Part shown: piece by piece, positions 7,279-14,325 of the stretch
Layout: each line of letters opens with the position of its first letter
How positions within the stretch are numbered: the first letter of the stretch is position 1
Assembly: GCF_024172125.1 (NCBI RefSeq)
Contig: NZ_JAMZEA010000006.1
Coordinates: 558,001-622,000 of the forward strand
Reading direction: 5' to 3'
DNA: 64,000 nt
From: Actinomadura rupiterrae
GTDB lineage: Bacteria; Actinomycetota; Actinomycetes; Streptosporangiales; Streptosporangiaceae
Notes under the pieces: model-generated
The model's input: only the letters and a program-made list of their open reading frames with translations
Databases searched by the model: none
Told to the model about the DNA's origin: nothing
Translations under genes and position numbers: made by a program

Positions 7279-7842
7279 ATGGACGACGCCGCCCCACTGA
7301 CCGGCGAGCCCCTGGCCCTGGACCTGGTCAACACCCTCACCGCCGCGGGCGACCTACTGGCCACCCCCGACGACCTGCGCAAATGGCAGCAACTCCAGGC
7401 CGACCGCCTCCCGGATGCCCCGCCCGAGGACGCCCTGGACGCCGTCCGGACCGTCCGCGAACACACGAAGCGCGCCCTTGACCGCGTCCGCGAAGGCAAG
7501 CGCCCAGACCCAGCGGACCTGGACGCGCTGAACGACGCCCAGCTCGCAGCACCGGCGATCAAGGCGCTGACCTGGGATGGCAAAGCTCTCATCGCAGCGA
7601 ACCGCCGAACCGGCCCACCCGCATCCCGCCTAGCCGCACACCTCGCAGAGGCGGCGACCGAGCTGCTCGCCGACCCGGCGGTCACCAAGATCCGCCAATG
7701 CGAGGCGGACGACTGCGTGATGCTGTTCCTGCCCGCCCACCCGCGCCGCCGCTGGTGCTCCCCAGCCCGCTGCGGCAACCGCGTCCGCGTGGCCCGCCAC
7801 TACCAGCGCCACAAGCTCGACGAGAAGGACCCCGCACAATGA
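7279..7842 (+). CDS. CGNR zinc-finger transcriptional regulator
   Basis: 187 aa. The N-terminal part carries the ABATE-type region (LALDLVNTLTAAGDLLATPDDLRKW, GPPASRLAAHLAEAATELLADPA). The C-terminal finger has IRQCEADDCVMLFLP, RRRWCSPARCGNRVRVARHYQR: four Cys for zinc and the CGNR signature. Such proteins are thought to be stress-ligand-responsive regulators. No clear ribosome-binding site precedes the ATG, so translation may be leaderless or rely on the operator-proximal leader. It is divergent from the hydrolase, which is its probable target, and its stop overlaps the start of a truncated acetyltransferase reading frame (ATGA). Confidence 0.9.
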   Translation: MDDAAPLTGEPLALDLVNTLTAAGDLLATPDDLRKWQQLQADRLPDAPPEDALDAVRTVREHTKRALDRVREGKRPDPADLDALNDAQLAAPAIKALTWDGKALIAANRRTGPPASRLAAHLAEAATELLADPAVTKIRQCEADDCVMLFLPAHPRRRWCSPARCGNRVRVARHYQRHKLDEKDPAQ

Positions 7843-7919
7843 CCGACCACGACACAACCGCGCTGGACGACCCGGTGGCCGAGTCACTGCGCGGAACTCA
7901 CGCGCACCTAGCCGGACGC
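7839..7919 (+). pseudogene. N-terminal remnant of a GNAT-type acetyltransferase
   Basis: An ATG overlapping the CGNR stop (ATGA at 7839-7842) opens a frame beginning MTDHDTTALDDPVAESLRG and continuing THAHLAGRR. This resembles the conserved N-terminus of a group of actinobacterial GNAT proteins (LDNPVWxSLTGPHAHLAE). The likeness stops at about 7919, just where the convergent DUF397 gene ends, and the frame then runs antisense through that gene to 8072. I read it as a coupled second gene whose body was replaced by the DUF397/XRE cassette. A chance match cannot be excluded. Confidence 0.4.
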
Positions 7920-8090
7920 CGCCCGCTTGAGCACATCCAGCAACCCGGCGAACTCCCCCAAGCTCACCCGGAGATGCCCGCCCGCCACGTCCTTCGAGTC
8001 CCGAACCCCCACTCCGGACCCAAGACGCCCCAGCTCAACACAGTGCTCGTCGTTCGCGCCGCCGGTGTATGAGCTCTTCCGCCAGTGCAT
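7908..8090 (-). CDS. DUF397 domain protein
   Basis: 60 aa. WRKSSYTGGANDEHCVELGRL, VGVRDSKDVAGGHLRVSL and EFAGLLDVLK cover the whole DUF397 domain. Proteins of this family occur in actinobacteria, usually beside XRE/DUF5753 regulators, as in the WhiJ- and abaA-type loci. The ATG at 8090 is preferred to the GTG at 8093 because GAGGG lies 7 bases upstream. It follows the second DUF397 gene directly, whose stop is at 8094, so the two are coupled. Function is probably as a small partner or antagonist of the XRE protein. Confidence 0.85.
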   Translation of the reverse strand: MHWRKSSYTGGANDEHCVELGRLGSGVGVRDSKDVAGGHLRVSLGEFAGLLDVLKRAASG

Positions 8091-8093
8091 CAC

Positions 8094-8285
8094 TCAGCCC
8101 TCCGGCCGCACCTGCCTGATGCGCTCCACGAGGCCGCCGAACTCAGCCACGGTCAAGCTCAAGTGGCCGACACTGGGATTCTTGGAGTCTCGAAGTCCAA
8201 CGGTCGCGGCAAGCCTGCCCAGTTCGATGCACTGCTCATCGTCCGCGCCACCACTGTACGAGCTCTTCCGCCAAGCAACCATCAT
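8094..8285 (-). CDS. DUF397 domain protein, second copy
   Basis: 63 aa. WRKSSYSGGADDEQCIELGRL, VGLRDSKNPSVGHLSLTV and EFGGLVERIRQ match DUF397 throughout. It is about half identical to the adjacent 60-aa copy, so the pair is a tandem duplication. Its ATG overlaps the stop of the XRE/DUF5753 gene (ATGA, 8282-8285), giving a three-gene translationally coupled operon. Confidence 0.88.
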   Translation of the reverse strand: MMVAWRKSSYSGGADDEQCIELGRLAATVGLRDSKNPSVGHLSLTVAEFGGLVERIRQVRPEG

Positions 8286-9103
8286 GAGTACCGCTCCAAG
8301 TACTGGCCAATGATCTCTTTCGAGCCGTCTACGGACGCCGCCATACAGCCGACGCGATCGACCTTAACCGACAGATCGCGAACCTCGCCAGGGCTCTCGA
8401 TCATGCGGCCACCATTCTGAGCTCCCGCGTACGCGATATCGCGTCCGTCCAACCTGATCACCTGAACTGACCCGTCGACCCCCAAGTGAGCCCCCGCAGA
8501 GAACGGAACCACGCGAAGGATGACGCCCGGGAGTTCCGCCAGGTAGAGCAGGTGCTCCATCTGGGCTTTCATGACCTCGCGACCGCCGACCTGCCGCGCG
8601 AGGACACTCTCATCCACCAGCGCCCAGATCTCCAGCTCCTCCTTTTCGACGCGCTCAAGGAACATCTTCTTGCGCGCCACACGCCGCTGCATCGAGGCCT
8701 CATAGTCCTTGGGGCTGCCCGCCTTCACGTAGCCCCAGGAGTAATCGTCGGTCTGGAGCGCGATCGGGATCACCTGGCCGTGCCACATCCAGATCATGTT
8801 CGCCTGCTCCTCGTACTTCGCGATCTGCTTGCCCCAGTCCGGGTCGTGGGCCATGCGGGCGAACCAGAGCATCACGCGGAAGAGGACGCCGGTGCCGTAG
8901 TGCTCGTCCAGGAGCTTCATCTGATCGTCCTGGGGCCTGCGCCTGCCGGCCTCCATATTGGAAACAGTCGAGCGGGCCAGACCCATGATCTTGCCGCACT
9001 GGGTGAGGGACAAGCCTTCCTTCTCGCGCCAGAAGCGCTGAGTGTGCGCGAGGAAATGCCACATTGAGATCTTGGGGTCGAGTTCGTCGCGCACGATCGG
9101 CAT
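8282..9103 (-). CDS. XRE-family regulator with DUF5753 domain (WhiJ-like)
   Basis: 273 aa. Residues about 15-70 form the XRE helix-turn-helix (FWREKEGLSLTQCGKIMGLARSTVSNMEAGRRRP). The remaining two thirds is DUF5753: AQFYEEQA-like KYEEQANMIWMWHGQVIP, LQTDDYSWGYVKA, RKKMFLERVEKEELEIWALVDESVLARQVGG, and LPGVILRVVPFSAGAHLGVDG. AGGAGGG precedes the ATG. Together with the downstream DUF397 genes and the divergent ATP-binding protein it forms the module known in Streptomyces from whiJ/abaA-type loci, where such regulators affect development and antibiotic production. Confidence 0.93.
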   Translation of the reverse strand: MPIVRDELDPKISMWHFLAHTQRFWREKEGLSLTQCGKIMGLARSTVSNMEAGRRRPQDDQMKLLDEHYGTGVLFRVMLWFARMAHDPDWGKQIAKYEEQANMIWMWHGQVIPIALQTDDYSWGYVKAGSPKDYEASMQRRVARKKMFLERVEKEELEIWALVDESVLARQVGGREVMKAQMEHLLYLAELPGVILRVVPFSAGAHLGVDGSVQVIRLDGRDIAYAGAQNGGRMIESPGEVRDLSVKVDRVGCMAASVDGSKEIIGQYLERYS

Positions 9104-9172
9104 GGCAACCCTCCTGTTTCCAGAATCTCCGTCAACACCACGACCTTAGAACGGCGGGGTCACTCTTGGGGC

Positions 9173-9634
9173 GTGAAATCAGACATTGGATCCTTGAGTG
9201 GGACGCGGGGGACGGCGGTGACGGGGGACCTGGTCCTGTCCATGCTGGGCTCACCTGCGGCGGCGGGGCTGGCGCGGACGATGGCGGCGGAGCGGCTTCG
9301 CAAATGGGGGCATTTTCACCTGAACGACGATGTCGCCCTTATCGTCGCCGAATTGGTGGCGAACGCGGCGGAGGCGACGCCGCGGGCGGAAATCCGGTTC
9401 CAGCTCAGCCGGGACGGATACGGGATCGTGATCGCGGTGTGGGATTCCAGCGCCGCGCTGCCCGTCGCGAAGCCGGTGGTGGAAATGTCGCTGGACGATC
9501 TCGACATTTCCGAGGAATCATTCGACGCCAACGGTGGGTGGGGGCTGCCGATCGTGGCGGCGCTCTCGTCCGCGTGCGGCTGTACCGCCGATCCGGCCGG
9601 CGGGAAGTGGATCTGGGCGCGGCTTACGCCGTGA
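9173..9634 (+). CDS. ATP-binding protein, anti-sigma factor-like (HATPase_c)
   Basis: 153 aa starting at GTG. The central part has the GHKL ATPase N box (ALIVAELVANAAEATP) with the essential Asn, VAVWDSS-like IVIAVWDSSAALPVAKP (G1 box) and GGWGLPIVAALSSACGC (G2 box). This is the size and layout of SpoIIAB/RsbW-type kinases without extra domains. It is divergent from the XRE/DUF5753 gene and belongs to the same conserved module. No anti-anti-sigma partner or sigma factor is adjacent. Its 3' end overlaps the convergent LysR gene by 11 bp. Confidence 0.88.
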   Translation: MKSDIGSLSGTRGTAVTGDLVLSMLGSPAAAGLARTMAAERLRKWGHFHLNDDVALIVAELVANAAEATPRAEIRFQLSRDGYGIVIAVWDSSAALPVAKPVVEMSLDDLDISEESFDANGGWGLPIVAALSSACGCTADPAGGKWIWARLTP

Positions 9635-10511
9635 CCTCGGGGACGGCGTCGGCCAAGGCGCGGATCAGGGGGTCGTTGTTACCCGCGCGCCAGGCGAAGG
9701 CCCAGCGGACGGGCGGCGCGTCGCGGACGGGCAGGTAGACCACGTTGGGCCAGGGGTAGAACCTGGCGGCCTCGGCCGGGCAGACGACGACCGCTTCACC
9801 GGCGGTGGCCGCCTTGAGCTGGTCGTCCCAGGACGACACGACCGGGCCGCGGGCGACGGGCCGTCCCGACGGGGTGCGGAACGGCTGGAACGCCTCCTCC
9901 ATGGACGCCGGGATCGGCGAGCGGTGCGCCATGAGCGTCAGGTCGCCGAAGTCCTCCAGGCAGAGCGCCTCCCGGCCGGCGAAGGGGTGGGTGGCGGCCA
10001 TCCCGACGACGACCGGCGACGTGTGCGTGATCGGGCCGACCGTGATGTCGGGTTCGCGGACCGGCAGCCACAGGTGCGCGACGTCGGTCTCGCCCGAGCG
10101 CAGCGGTGTCAGCGGGTCGATGGGGTTGAGGTCCAGGTGGACGAGCCGGACGGCCGGGTGCCGCTCGCGGAACCGGTCCACGATCCCCGCGACCATCCAG
10201 CCCTGCGGCCCCATGCTGCCGAACGTGAGCGTCCCCTGGACGTCGCGGACGGACGCCGTGACCTCCTCGATCCCCTCGACGATCTGCCGGTAGGCGGGCC
10301 GGAGCGTCCGGTAGAGGCGCTCGCCCACGGGTGTGAGCCGGACCGTCCGGGAAGTGCGCTCGAACAGCGGCGCGCCGATCCGCCGCTCCTGCTTCTTGAT
10401 CACGTGGCTGACGCGGGACGGGGTGATGCGCAGGCGCTCGGCGGTGCGGCCGAAGTGCAGTTCCTCGGCGAGGGTCAGGAAGATCTCGATGTCGCGCAGT
10501 TCCACGGTCAT
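9624..10511 (-). CDS. LysR-family transcriptional regulator (second of a coupled pair)
   Basis: 295 aa. The winged helix (VELRDIEIFLTLAEELHFGRTAERLRITPSRVSHVIKKQE written in parts: EELHFGRTAERL, SRVSHVIKK) is followed by the linker helix and a two-lobed effector domain (TLTFGSMGPQGWMVAGIVDRF). The ATG at 10511 overlaps the stop of the upstream LysR gene (ATGA). HTH regions of the two proteins are almost identical while the ligand domains differ, so they may bind the same sites and sense different ligands. No obvious metabolic target is adjacent. Confidence 0.93.
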   Translation of the reverse strand: MTVELRDIEIFLTLAEELHFGRTAERLRITPSRVSHVIKKQERRIGAPLFERTSRTVRLTPVGERLYRTLRPAYRQIVEGIEEVTASVRDVQGTLTFGSMGPQGWMVAGIVDRFRERHPAVRLVHLDLNPIDPLTPLRSGETDVAHLWLPVREPDITVGPITHTSPVVVGMAATHPFAGREALCLEDFGDLTLMAHRSPIPASMEEAFQPFRTPSGRPVARGPVVSSWDDQLKAATAGEAVVVCPAEAARFYPWPNVVYLPVRDAPPVRWAFAWRAGNNDPLIRALADAVPEVTA

Positions 10512-11401
10512 TCCTCGCCGGCGTGGTCCACGAGCAGGTCCACGAAGGCCGTGGCGGACGGCGACTGACCGGTGCCCGGCCACACGACGCCGTAGTCAAG
10601 GGTCGGCCCGTCCTTGAACGGGACGAACGCGATGCCGGGACGGTCGTGGTAGCGGGAGGCGCGCGTCGCGACGATCGTGGCGCCGAGCCCGGCGGCGACC
10701 AGCGCGGGAACCTCGGACCAGAACTCGTAGACCGGCCCGGCGGGGACGGGGCGTCCCATCGGCGTGTGCGTGGGCAGGTGCAGGTCCACCAGGAACTTCG
10801 GGAGGTCCTTCCCGCCGGGCCTGATCAGCGGCGCTTCGGCCAGGTCTTCCAGGGACACCTGCTCGCGGCGGGCCAGGGGGTGGTCGGCCGGGACCATCAG
10901 CGCCCGCGGCTCGCTCAGCAGGACCGGGCCGTCCGTGACCCCGGGGACGCGCAGGGGAAGCTCGCCGAGCTGGAGGTCCAGCTCGCCGCGACGCAGCGGG
11001 CCGAAGAGGTCGTCGAACCGGGTCTCCTGGATCCGGACGGCCGCGTCGGCGTACCGGTCGCGGAAGACCGCGGCCGCGCGGTAGGCCAGGTCGGCGCACC
11101 ACGGGGTGGTGTAGCCGACGCGCAGGGTGCCGGTGATGCCGCGCGCCTCGGCGACGGCCCGGTCCACGGCCTGCTGGATCTGGAGGTGCGCGGGCAGCAG
11201 GTCGTCGCGGAGCCGCTCCCCCAGCCGGGTCAGCCGGACGGTGCGGGAGGTGCGCTCGAACAGCGGCCCGCCGATGCGCCGCTCCGCCTTCTTGATCGCA
11301 TGGCTGACGCGGGACGGCGTCACGCGCAGGCGCTCGGCCGTCCGGCCGAAGTGCAGCTCCTCGGCCAGCGCCAAGAAGATCTCGATGTCCCGAAGCTCCA
11401 T
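10508..11401 (-). CDS. LysR-family transcriptional regulator (first of a coupled pair)
   Basis: 297 aa. HTH residues 1-65 (EELHFGRTAERL, TPSRVSHAIKKAERR) and LysR substrate-binding domain (TLRVGYTTPWCADLAYRAA, GELDLQLGELP, VPADHPLARREQVSLEDLAEAPLI). A promoter with TTGGTC and TAGGTT at 17-bp spacing lies upstream. The GCGTT-N5-AACGC dyad at 11438 overlaps the -35 element and contains a T-N11-A pattern, consistent with the negative autoregulation usual for this family. It is the promoter-proximal gene of the pair. Confidence 0.93.
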   Translation of the reverse strand: MELRDIEIFLALAEELHFGRTAERLRVTPSRVSHAIKKAERRIGGPLFERTSRTVRLTRLGERLRDDLLPAHLQIQQAVDRAVAEARGITGTLRVGYTTPWCADLAYRAAAVFRDRYADAAVRIQETRFDDLFGPLRRGELDLQLGELPLRVPGVTDGPVLLSEPRALMVPADHPLARREQVSLEDLAEAPLIRPGGKDLPKFLVDLHLPTHTPMGRPVPAGPVYEFWSEVPALVAAGLGATIVATRASRYHDRPGIAFVPFKDGPTLDYGVVWPGTGQSPSATAFVDLLVDHAGEE

Positions 11402-11419
11402 GAACCCCCCAGGATCGTG

Positions 11420-11448
11420 AACCTACTGGTCATCGCTGCGTTGACCAA
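11420..11448 (-). promoter_or_regulatory. Promoter of the LysR pair
   Basis: On the minus strand TTGGTC (11443-11448) and TAGGTT (11420-11425) are separated by 17 bp. The start codon is 19 bp beyond the -10 element. Confidence 0.4.
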
Positions 11449-11452
11449 ACGC
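11438..11452. promoter_or_regulatory. Candidate LysR box
   Basis: GCGTT-N5-AACGC is a perfect inverted repeat with T11437 and A11449 giving the T-N11-A pattern. Flanking ATCG/CGAT bases extend the symmetry. It covers the -35 hexamer of the LysR promoter. Confidence 0.4.
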
Positions 11453-11605
11453 GCATCGATGACCGTCCGGGCAACGCAGCCTTGCCGACATCGGCGTTGT
11501 TCCGGCGCGTCCGGGCCGACAGCCTGTTATCCGGCGCCCCCGGCGAGCCGCCGGAACCGGCGCCCCACCGGCCGCGCGGGCCGGACTGCGACTGCGGAGA
11601 GGACG

Positions 11606-11656
11606 ATGAGCGAAGAGATTCGTCGGCAACCGGCGGAGCCTGCGTGGCGGCCGTGA
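11606..11656 (+). CDS. Short leader peptide coupled to the GNAT gene
   Basis: Sixteen codons encoding MSEEIRRQPAEPAWRP. GGAGAGGACG lies at the right distance before the ATG, better than any signal before the acetyltransferase itself. Its TGA overlaps the GTG start of the next gene (GTGA, 11653-11656). This looks like an upstream peptide that makes downstream translation depend on ribosomes finishing the leader. It has no obvious attenuation hairpin. It may be no more than a fortuitous frame, but the combination of Shine-Dalgarno, ATG and overlap is specific. Confidence 0.45.
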   Translation: MSEEIRRQPAEPAWRP

Positions 11657-12555
11657 CGCGGGGCCTTGAAGGGGCCCGGGCGCTGCGGGTGCGGGTGCGG
11701 GTCGCGCGCGTCCGGCCGGAGCGGGAGGAACCGGACGGGCTGCGCGTCCTGGCGTGGCATGCGCTGGTCGCCGCGTCCACGGCGCTGGACACGCCGGGCG
11801 CCGCACCGGCATCACCCGCGCGCTTCCACGCCTGCCTGAACTCCAAGGCCACGCTCGTCTGGACGGCGACCCGCGCGGGACGCGTCGTCGGGCTGGCGAT
11901 GCTGCGCCTGCCCGCCGCCTCGGGCACCGGGCGCGCGCAGGTGCACGTCCATCCGGATCACCGCCGCCGGGGTGTCGGCGGCAGGCTGGTGGACACCCTG
12001 ATCACCGAGGCGCGCGCCCGCGACCTGCACGGCGTGATCGTGACGGTGCCCGCGGACGGGTCCGGCGACGCCCTCTGCGTCAAGCGTGGCCTGGTCCGGC
12101 TCCGGACCCTGCACCACCTGCTGCTGTCGCTGCGCGACGTGCATCCCGGCTGGCTGGACGAGATGGCCGCGGTCGAGCATCCGGGTTACCGGCTGACCGA
12201 AACGGCCCAGATCATGCCGCCCGGCCGCGACACGCTGTCCGGTGACGTGCTGCTGACCGTCGCCGCCGAGCACGGGCGGAAGGTCGTCGGGTGCACGGAG
12301 GTGGTGGTCCCGGCGGGCGGCGGGACGCGCGCGACCCAGTTCGACCAGCTTCCCGGCGACGGCCACCGCCTGGGCCTGGACCTGTGGGTCAAGGCGGCCA
12401 TGCTGCGCCTGCTCTACGGCCGGTACCCCCAGGTCACCCAGGTCGTGACGGACAATCCGGAACACGACGCCGAGCTGCTCGACGTCAACCGCCACCTCGG
12501 GTTCCGGATGCACCACCGCGTCCACGAGTACCGCCTGGACCTCGGCGCGGACTGA
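11653..12555 (+). CDS. GNAT-family N-acetyltransferase, two-domain
   Basis: About 300 aa from the GTG overlapping the leader stop; earlier in-frame starts would add a low-complexity Pro/Arg segment. The first half has an acetyl-CoA binding motif A (AQVHVHPDHRRRGVGGRLVDTL) at about residues 95-115. The second half is a degenerate copy, with EHGRKVVGCTEVVVP, THYDQLPGDGHRLGLDLWVKAAML-type sequence (QFDQLPGDGHRLGLDLW) and VVTDNPEHDAELLDVNRHLGFR. This arrangement resembles mycothiol-synthase-like double GNAT proteins. Substrate unknown. Confidence 0.88.
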   Translation: MTRGLEGARALRVRVRVARVRPEREEPDGLRVLAWHALVAASTALDTPGAAPASPARFHACLNSKATLVWTATRAGRVVGLAMLRLPAASGTGRAQVHVHPDHRRRGVGGRLVDTLITEARARDLHGVIVTVPADGSGDALCVKRGLVRLRTLHHLLLSLRDVHPGWLDEMAAVEHPGYRLTETAQIMPPGRDTLSGDVLLTVAAEHGRKVVGCTEVVVPAGGGTRATQFDQLPGDGHRLGLDLWVKAAMLRLLYGRYPQVTQVVTDNPEHDAELLDVNRHLGFRMHHRVHEYRLDLGAD

Positions 12556-12575
12556 CCGGAACGATCTCGGGGAGG

Positions 12576-13097
12576 TCAGTCCGCCAGCGGCAGGAGGTCG
12601 GGGCCGTCCGCCTCGGCGGCGAGGGTGACGATGCGGAGCAGGTCGGCGAGCTGGCGGCGCTGCTCCGGCGTCAGCGCGGCGAGGAGGACGTGCTCGCCGG
12701 ACGAGCGGTCCTCGTACACCGCCTCCCAGGCGTCCAGGGCCTTGCGGGTCAGGCGGACGAACAGCCGGCGGCGGTCGTCCGGGTCGGGGATGCGCTCCAC
12801 GTAGCCGTCGCGTTCGAGGCGTTCGAGGCGGTTGGTGAGCGTCGCCGGGCGGACGTCCAGGACGCCGGCGAGCCAGGTCGGACAGGCCTGGTAGGGGGTT
12901 CCGGTCGTCCGCAGCCACCAGATCACGTCGTACTGCCAGTCGCGCAGGCCGTGCTCGGCGAGGGCCTCCTCCCGCTCGTGGCGCAGCCGCCGCACGACGG
13001 CCTGCATCCGGGTCACCGCGCCCTCGACGTCCGGGTCGAGGCCGGGCAGCTCCCGGGTCCAGAACGCGATGTGCCGGTCGATGGAGTCCTGTGCCAT
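12576..13097 (-). CDS. MarR-family transcriptional regulator
   Basis: 173 aa from the ATG at 13097; a longer frame exists but would run through the promoter. The winged helix reads DWQYDVIWWLRTTG, ACPTWLAGVLDVRPATLTNRLERLERDGYVERIPDPDDRRRLFVRLT, with the conserved DxRRxxVxLT wing. Flanking helices form the dimer interface. A 25-bp dyad lies 15 bp upstream of the start, and its 15-bp core TTCGAATATTTCCAT is repeated 1.1 kb away before the esterase gene, which marks a small local regulon. Confidence 0.93.
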   Translation of the reverse strand: MAQDSIDRHIAFWTRELPGLDPDVEGAVTRMQAVVRRLRHEREEALAEHGLRDWQYDVIWWLRTTGTPYQACPTWLAGVLDVRPATLTNRLERLERDGYVERIPDPDDRRRLFVRLTRKALDAWEAVYEDRSSGEHVLLAALTPEQRRQLADLLRIVTLAAEADGPDLLPLAD

Positions 13098-13112
13098 GGC
13101 CCAGACCCTACC

Positions 13113-13137
13113 GATTCGAATATTTCCATAACGAATC
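13113..13137. promoter_or_regulatory. MarR operator at its own promoter
   Basis: GATTCG (13113-13118) and CGAATC (13132-13137) are perfect 6-bp inverted arms. The core TTCGAATATTTCCAT (13115-13129) is identical to 14262-14276 before the esterase gene. Confidence 0.6.
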
Positions 13138-13206
13138 AAGTACGGTGGCAGGCCGGATGATCTTGGCCGGTTAGGCTGCGGCTCCCCCTGAACGAGAAGG
13201 AGAGCC

Positions 13207-14187
13207 ATGCGAGCTCCTGTGCTGCTGACCGGGACCGTCGCCGCGACGGCCCTGCTCGGCGTCCCGGCGGCGGAGGCCGCGTCCTGGACGTCCCAGAGCG
13301 GCGCCACCTACCAGTTCTGCACCGACGCGAAGTCCTCCAACCAGGTCAAGTACTGGACGTGCATCCAGTACGCGGCGGGACACGCCAAGGCGCGGGTCGT
13401 GGTGAAGGTCAAGACGTCCGCCAAGCGCGCGGTCAAGGCCACCCCCTACCTGAGGGTGCCGGGCAGGTCGCACAACATCAGTACCGGGACCTGCTCCGCG
13501 ACGCTGGCGAGCGGCGCGAGCAAGCAGTGCTCCACGGGATGGCTCAGCGCCAACCGGATCCTCCAGGACGGCAACGCGGCGGTGTGGGTCTCCGGGCACC
13601 GCGTCCCGGACCAGGTCACGCGCGGCACGCACCTGTCGGCCAAGAAGCAGGAGAACTCGGCGAAGTACTGCGGCCCGGCGTCCGTGCAGGCGGCGCTGTG
13701 GACGATGAAGGGCTCCGCGCCGTCCCAGGACACCCTGGCGAGCAGTAGCAACCTGCAGACGAACCGGTACGGGTTCACCTACCCGGGGCGCCTCGCGGGC
13801 GTGCTGAACAAGTACAAGCCGAGCTCGGTGGGCAAGTACTCGCTGTACGACTTCGGGCCGGTCGGGCAGTCCACGGAGCTGGCGTTCAAGCAGATCCACC
13901 GGTCGATCAGCGCGGGCCAGCCCGTGGTGTACCTGGTCGACCCGTCGAAGCTGCCCTGGTCGAGCAACCCGACCGGGACCAAGGTGCGGCACTACATCCT
14001 GCTGTACGGCTTCGCCGCCCGGAAGACCACGTCCGACACCAACCTCAACGGCGGGCTGCTCGTGGACCACTTCGCCGCCTGGGACCCGGCCCACGGCGAC
14101 GTGCACAACATCACGGTCACGCAGCTGATCCACGCCTCCACGGCGTCGCAGTACATCGACGACGACCTGGTGTTCGCCGCGAAGTGA
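13207..14187 (+). CDS. Secreted C39-like peptidase family protein
   Basis: 326 aa with a classical signal peptide (LLTGTVAATALLGVPAAEA, cleavage near residue 24). The C-terminal half is a papain-like C39_2 domain: KYCGPASVQAALWTMKG with the Cys nucleophile, HYILLYGFAARK with the His, and VDHFAAWDPAHGDVH with the acidic partner. The N-terminal 130 residues, with paired Cys, are a small beta domain of unknown role. AGAAGGAGAG precedes the ATG. Lying between the MarR gene and the esterase, it may share the MarR-controlled divergent promoter. A strong hairpin terminates it. Confidence 0.85.
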   Translation: MRAPVLLTGTVAATALLGVPAAEAASWTSQSGATYQFCTDAKSSNQVKYWTCIQYAAGHAKARVVVKVKTSAKRAVKATPYLRVPGRSHNISTGTCSATLASGASKQCSTGWLSANRILQDGNAAVWVSGHRVPDQVTRGTHLSAKKQENSAKYCGPASVQAALWTMKGSAPSQDTLASSSNLQTNRYGFTYPGRLAGVLNKYKPSSVGKYSLYDFGPVGQSTELAFKQIHRSISAGQPVVYLVDPSKLPWSSNPTGTKVRHYILLYGFAARKTTSDTNLNGGLLVDHFAAWDPAHGDVHNITVTQLIHASTASQYIDDDLVFAAK

Positions 14188-14207
14188 CGCGGGCGCCGGA
14201 AGGCCGA

Positions 14208-14248
14208 CCCCTCGGGGCCGGGTGCCGTGCGCACCCGGCCCCGAGGGG
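14208..14248 (+). terminator. Strong hairpin after the C39-like gene
   Basis: An uninterrupted 18-bp stem pairs 14208-14225 with 14231-14248 (arms starting CCCCTCGGGGCC and ending GGCCCCGAGGGG) around a 5-base loop. There is no T-tract, as is common in high-GC actinobacteria. It insulates the downstream MarR-like operator and esterase gene. Confidence 0.8.
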
Positions 14249-14255
14249 CAAATAA

Positions 14256-14282
14256 TACGGTTTCGAATATTTCCATTCCGTA
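14256..14282. promoter_or_regulatory. Second copy of the MarR operator, before the esterase gene
   Basis: TACGG (14256-14260) and CCGTA (14278-14282) are inverted arms enclosing TTCGAATATTTCCAT (14262-14276), identical over 15 bp to the site at the MarR promoter. The esterase start is 44 bp downstream. Confidence 0.6.
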
Positions 14283-14325
14283 GTACCGTCGCCTCCCGTC
14301 AGCCCCGACGACGAGGAGGACCGCC

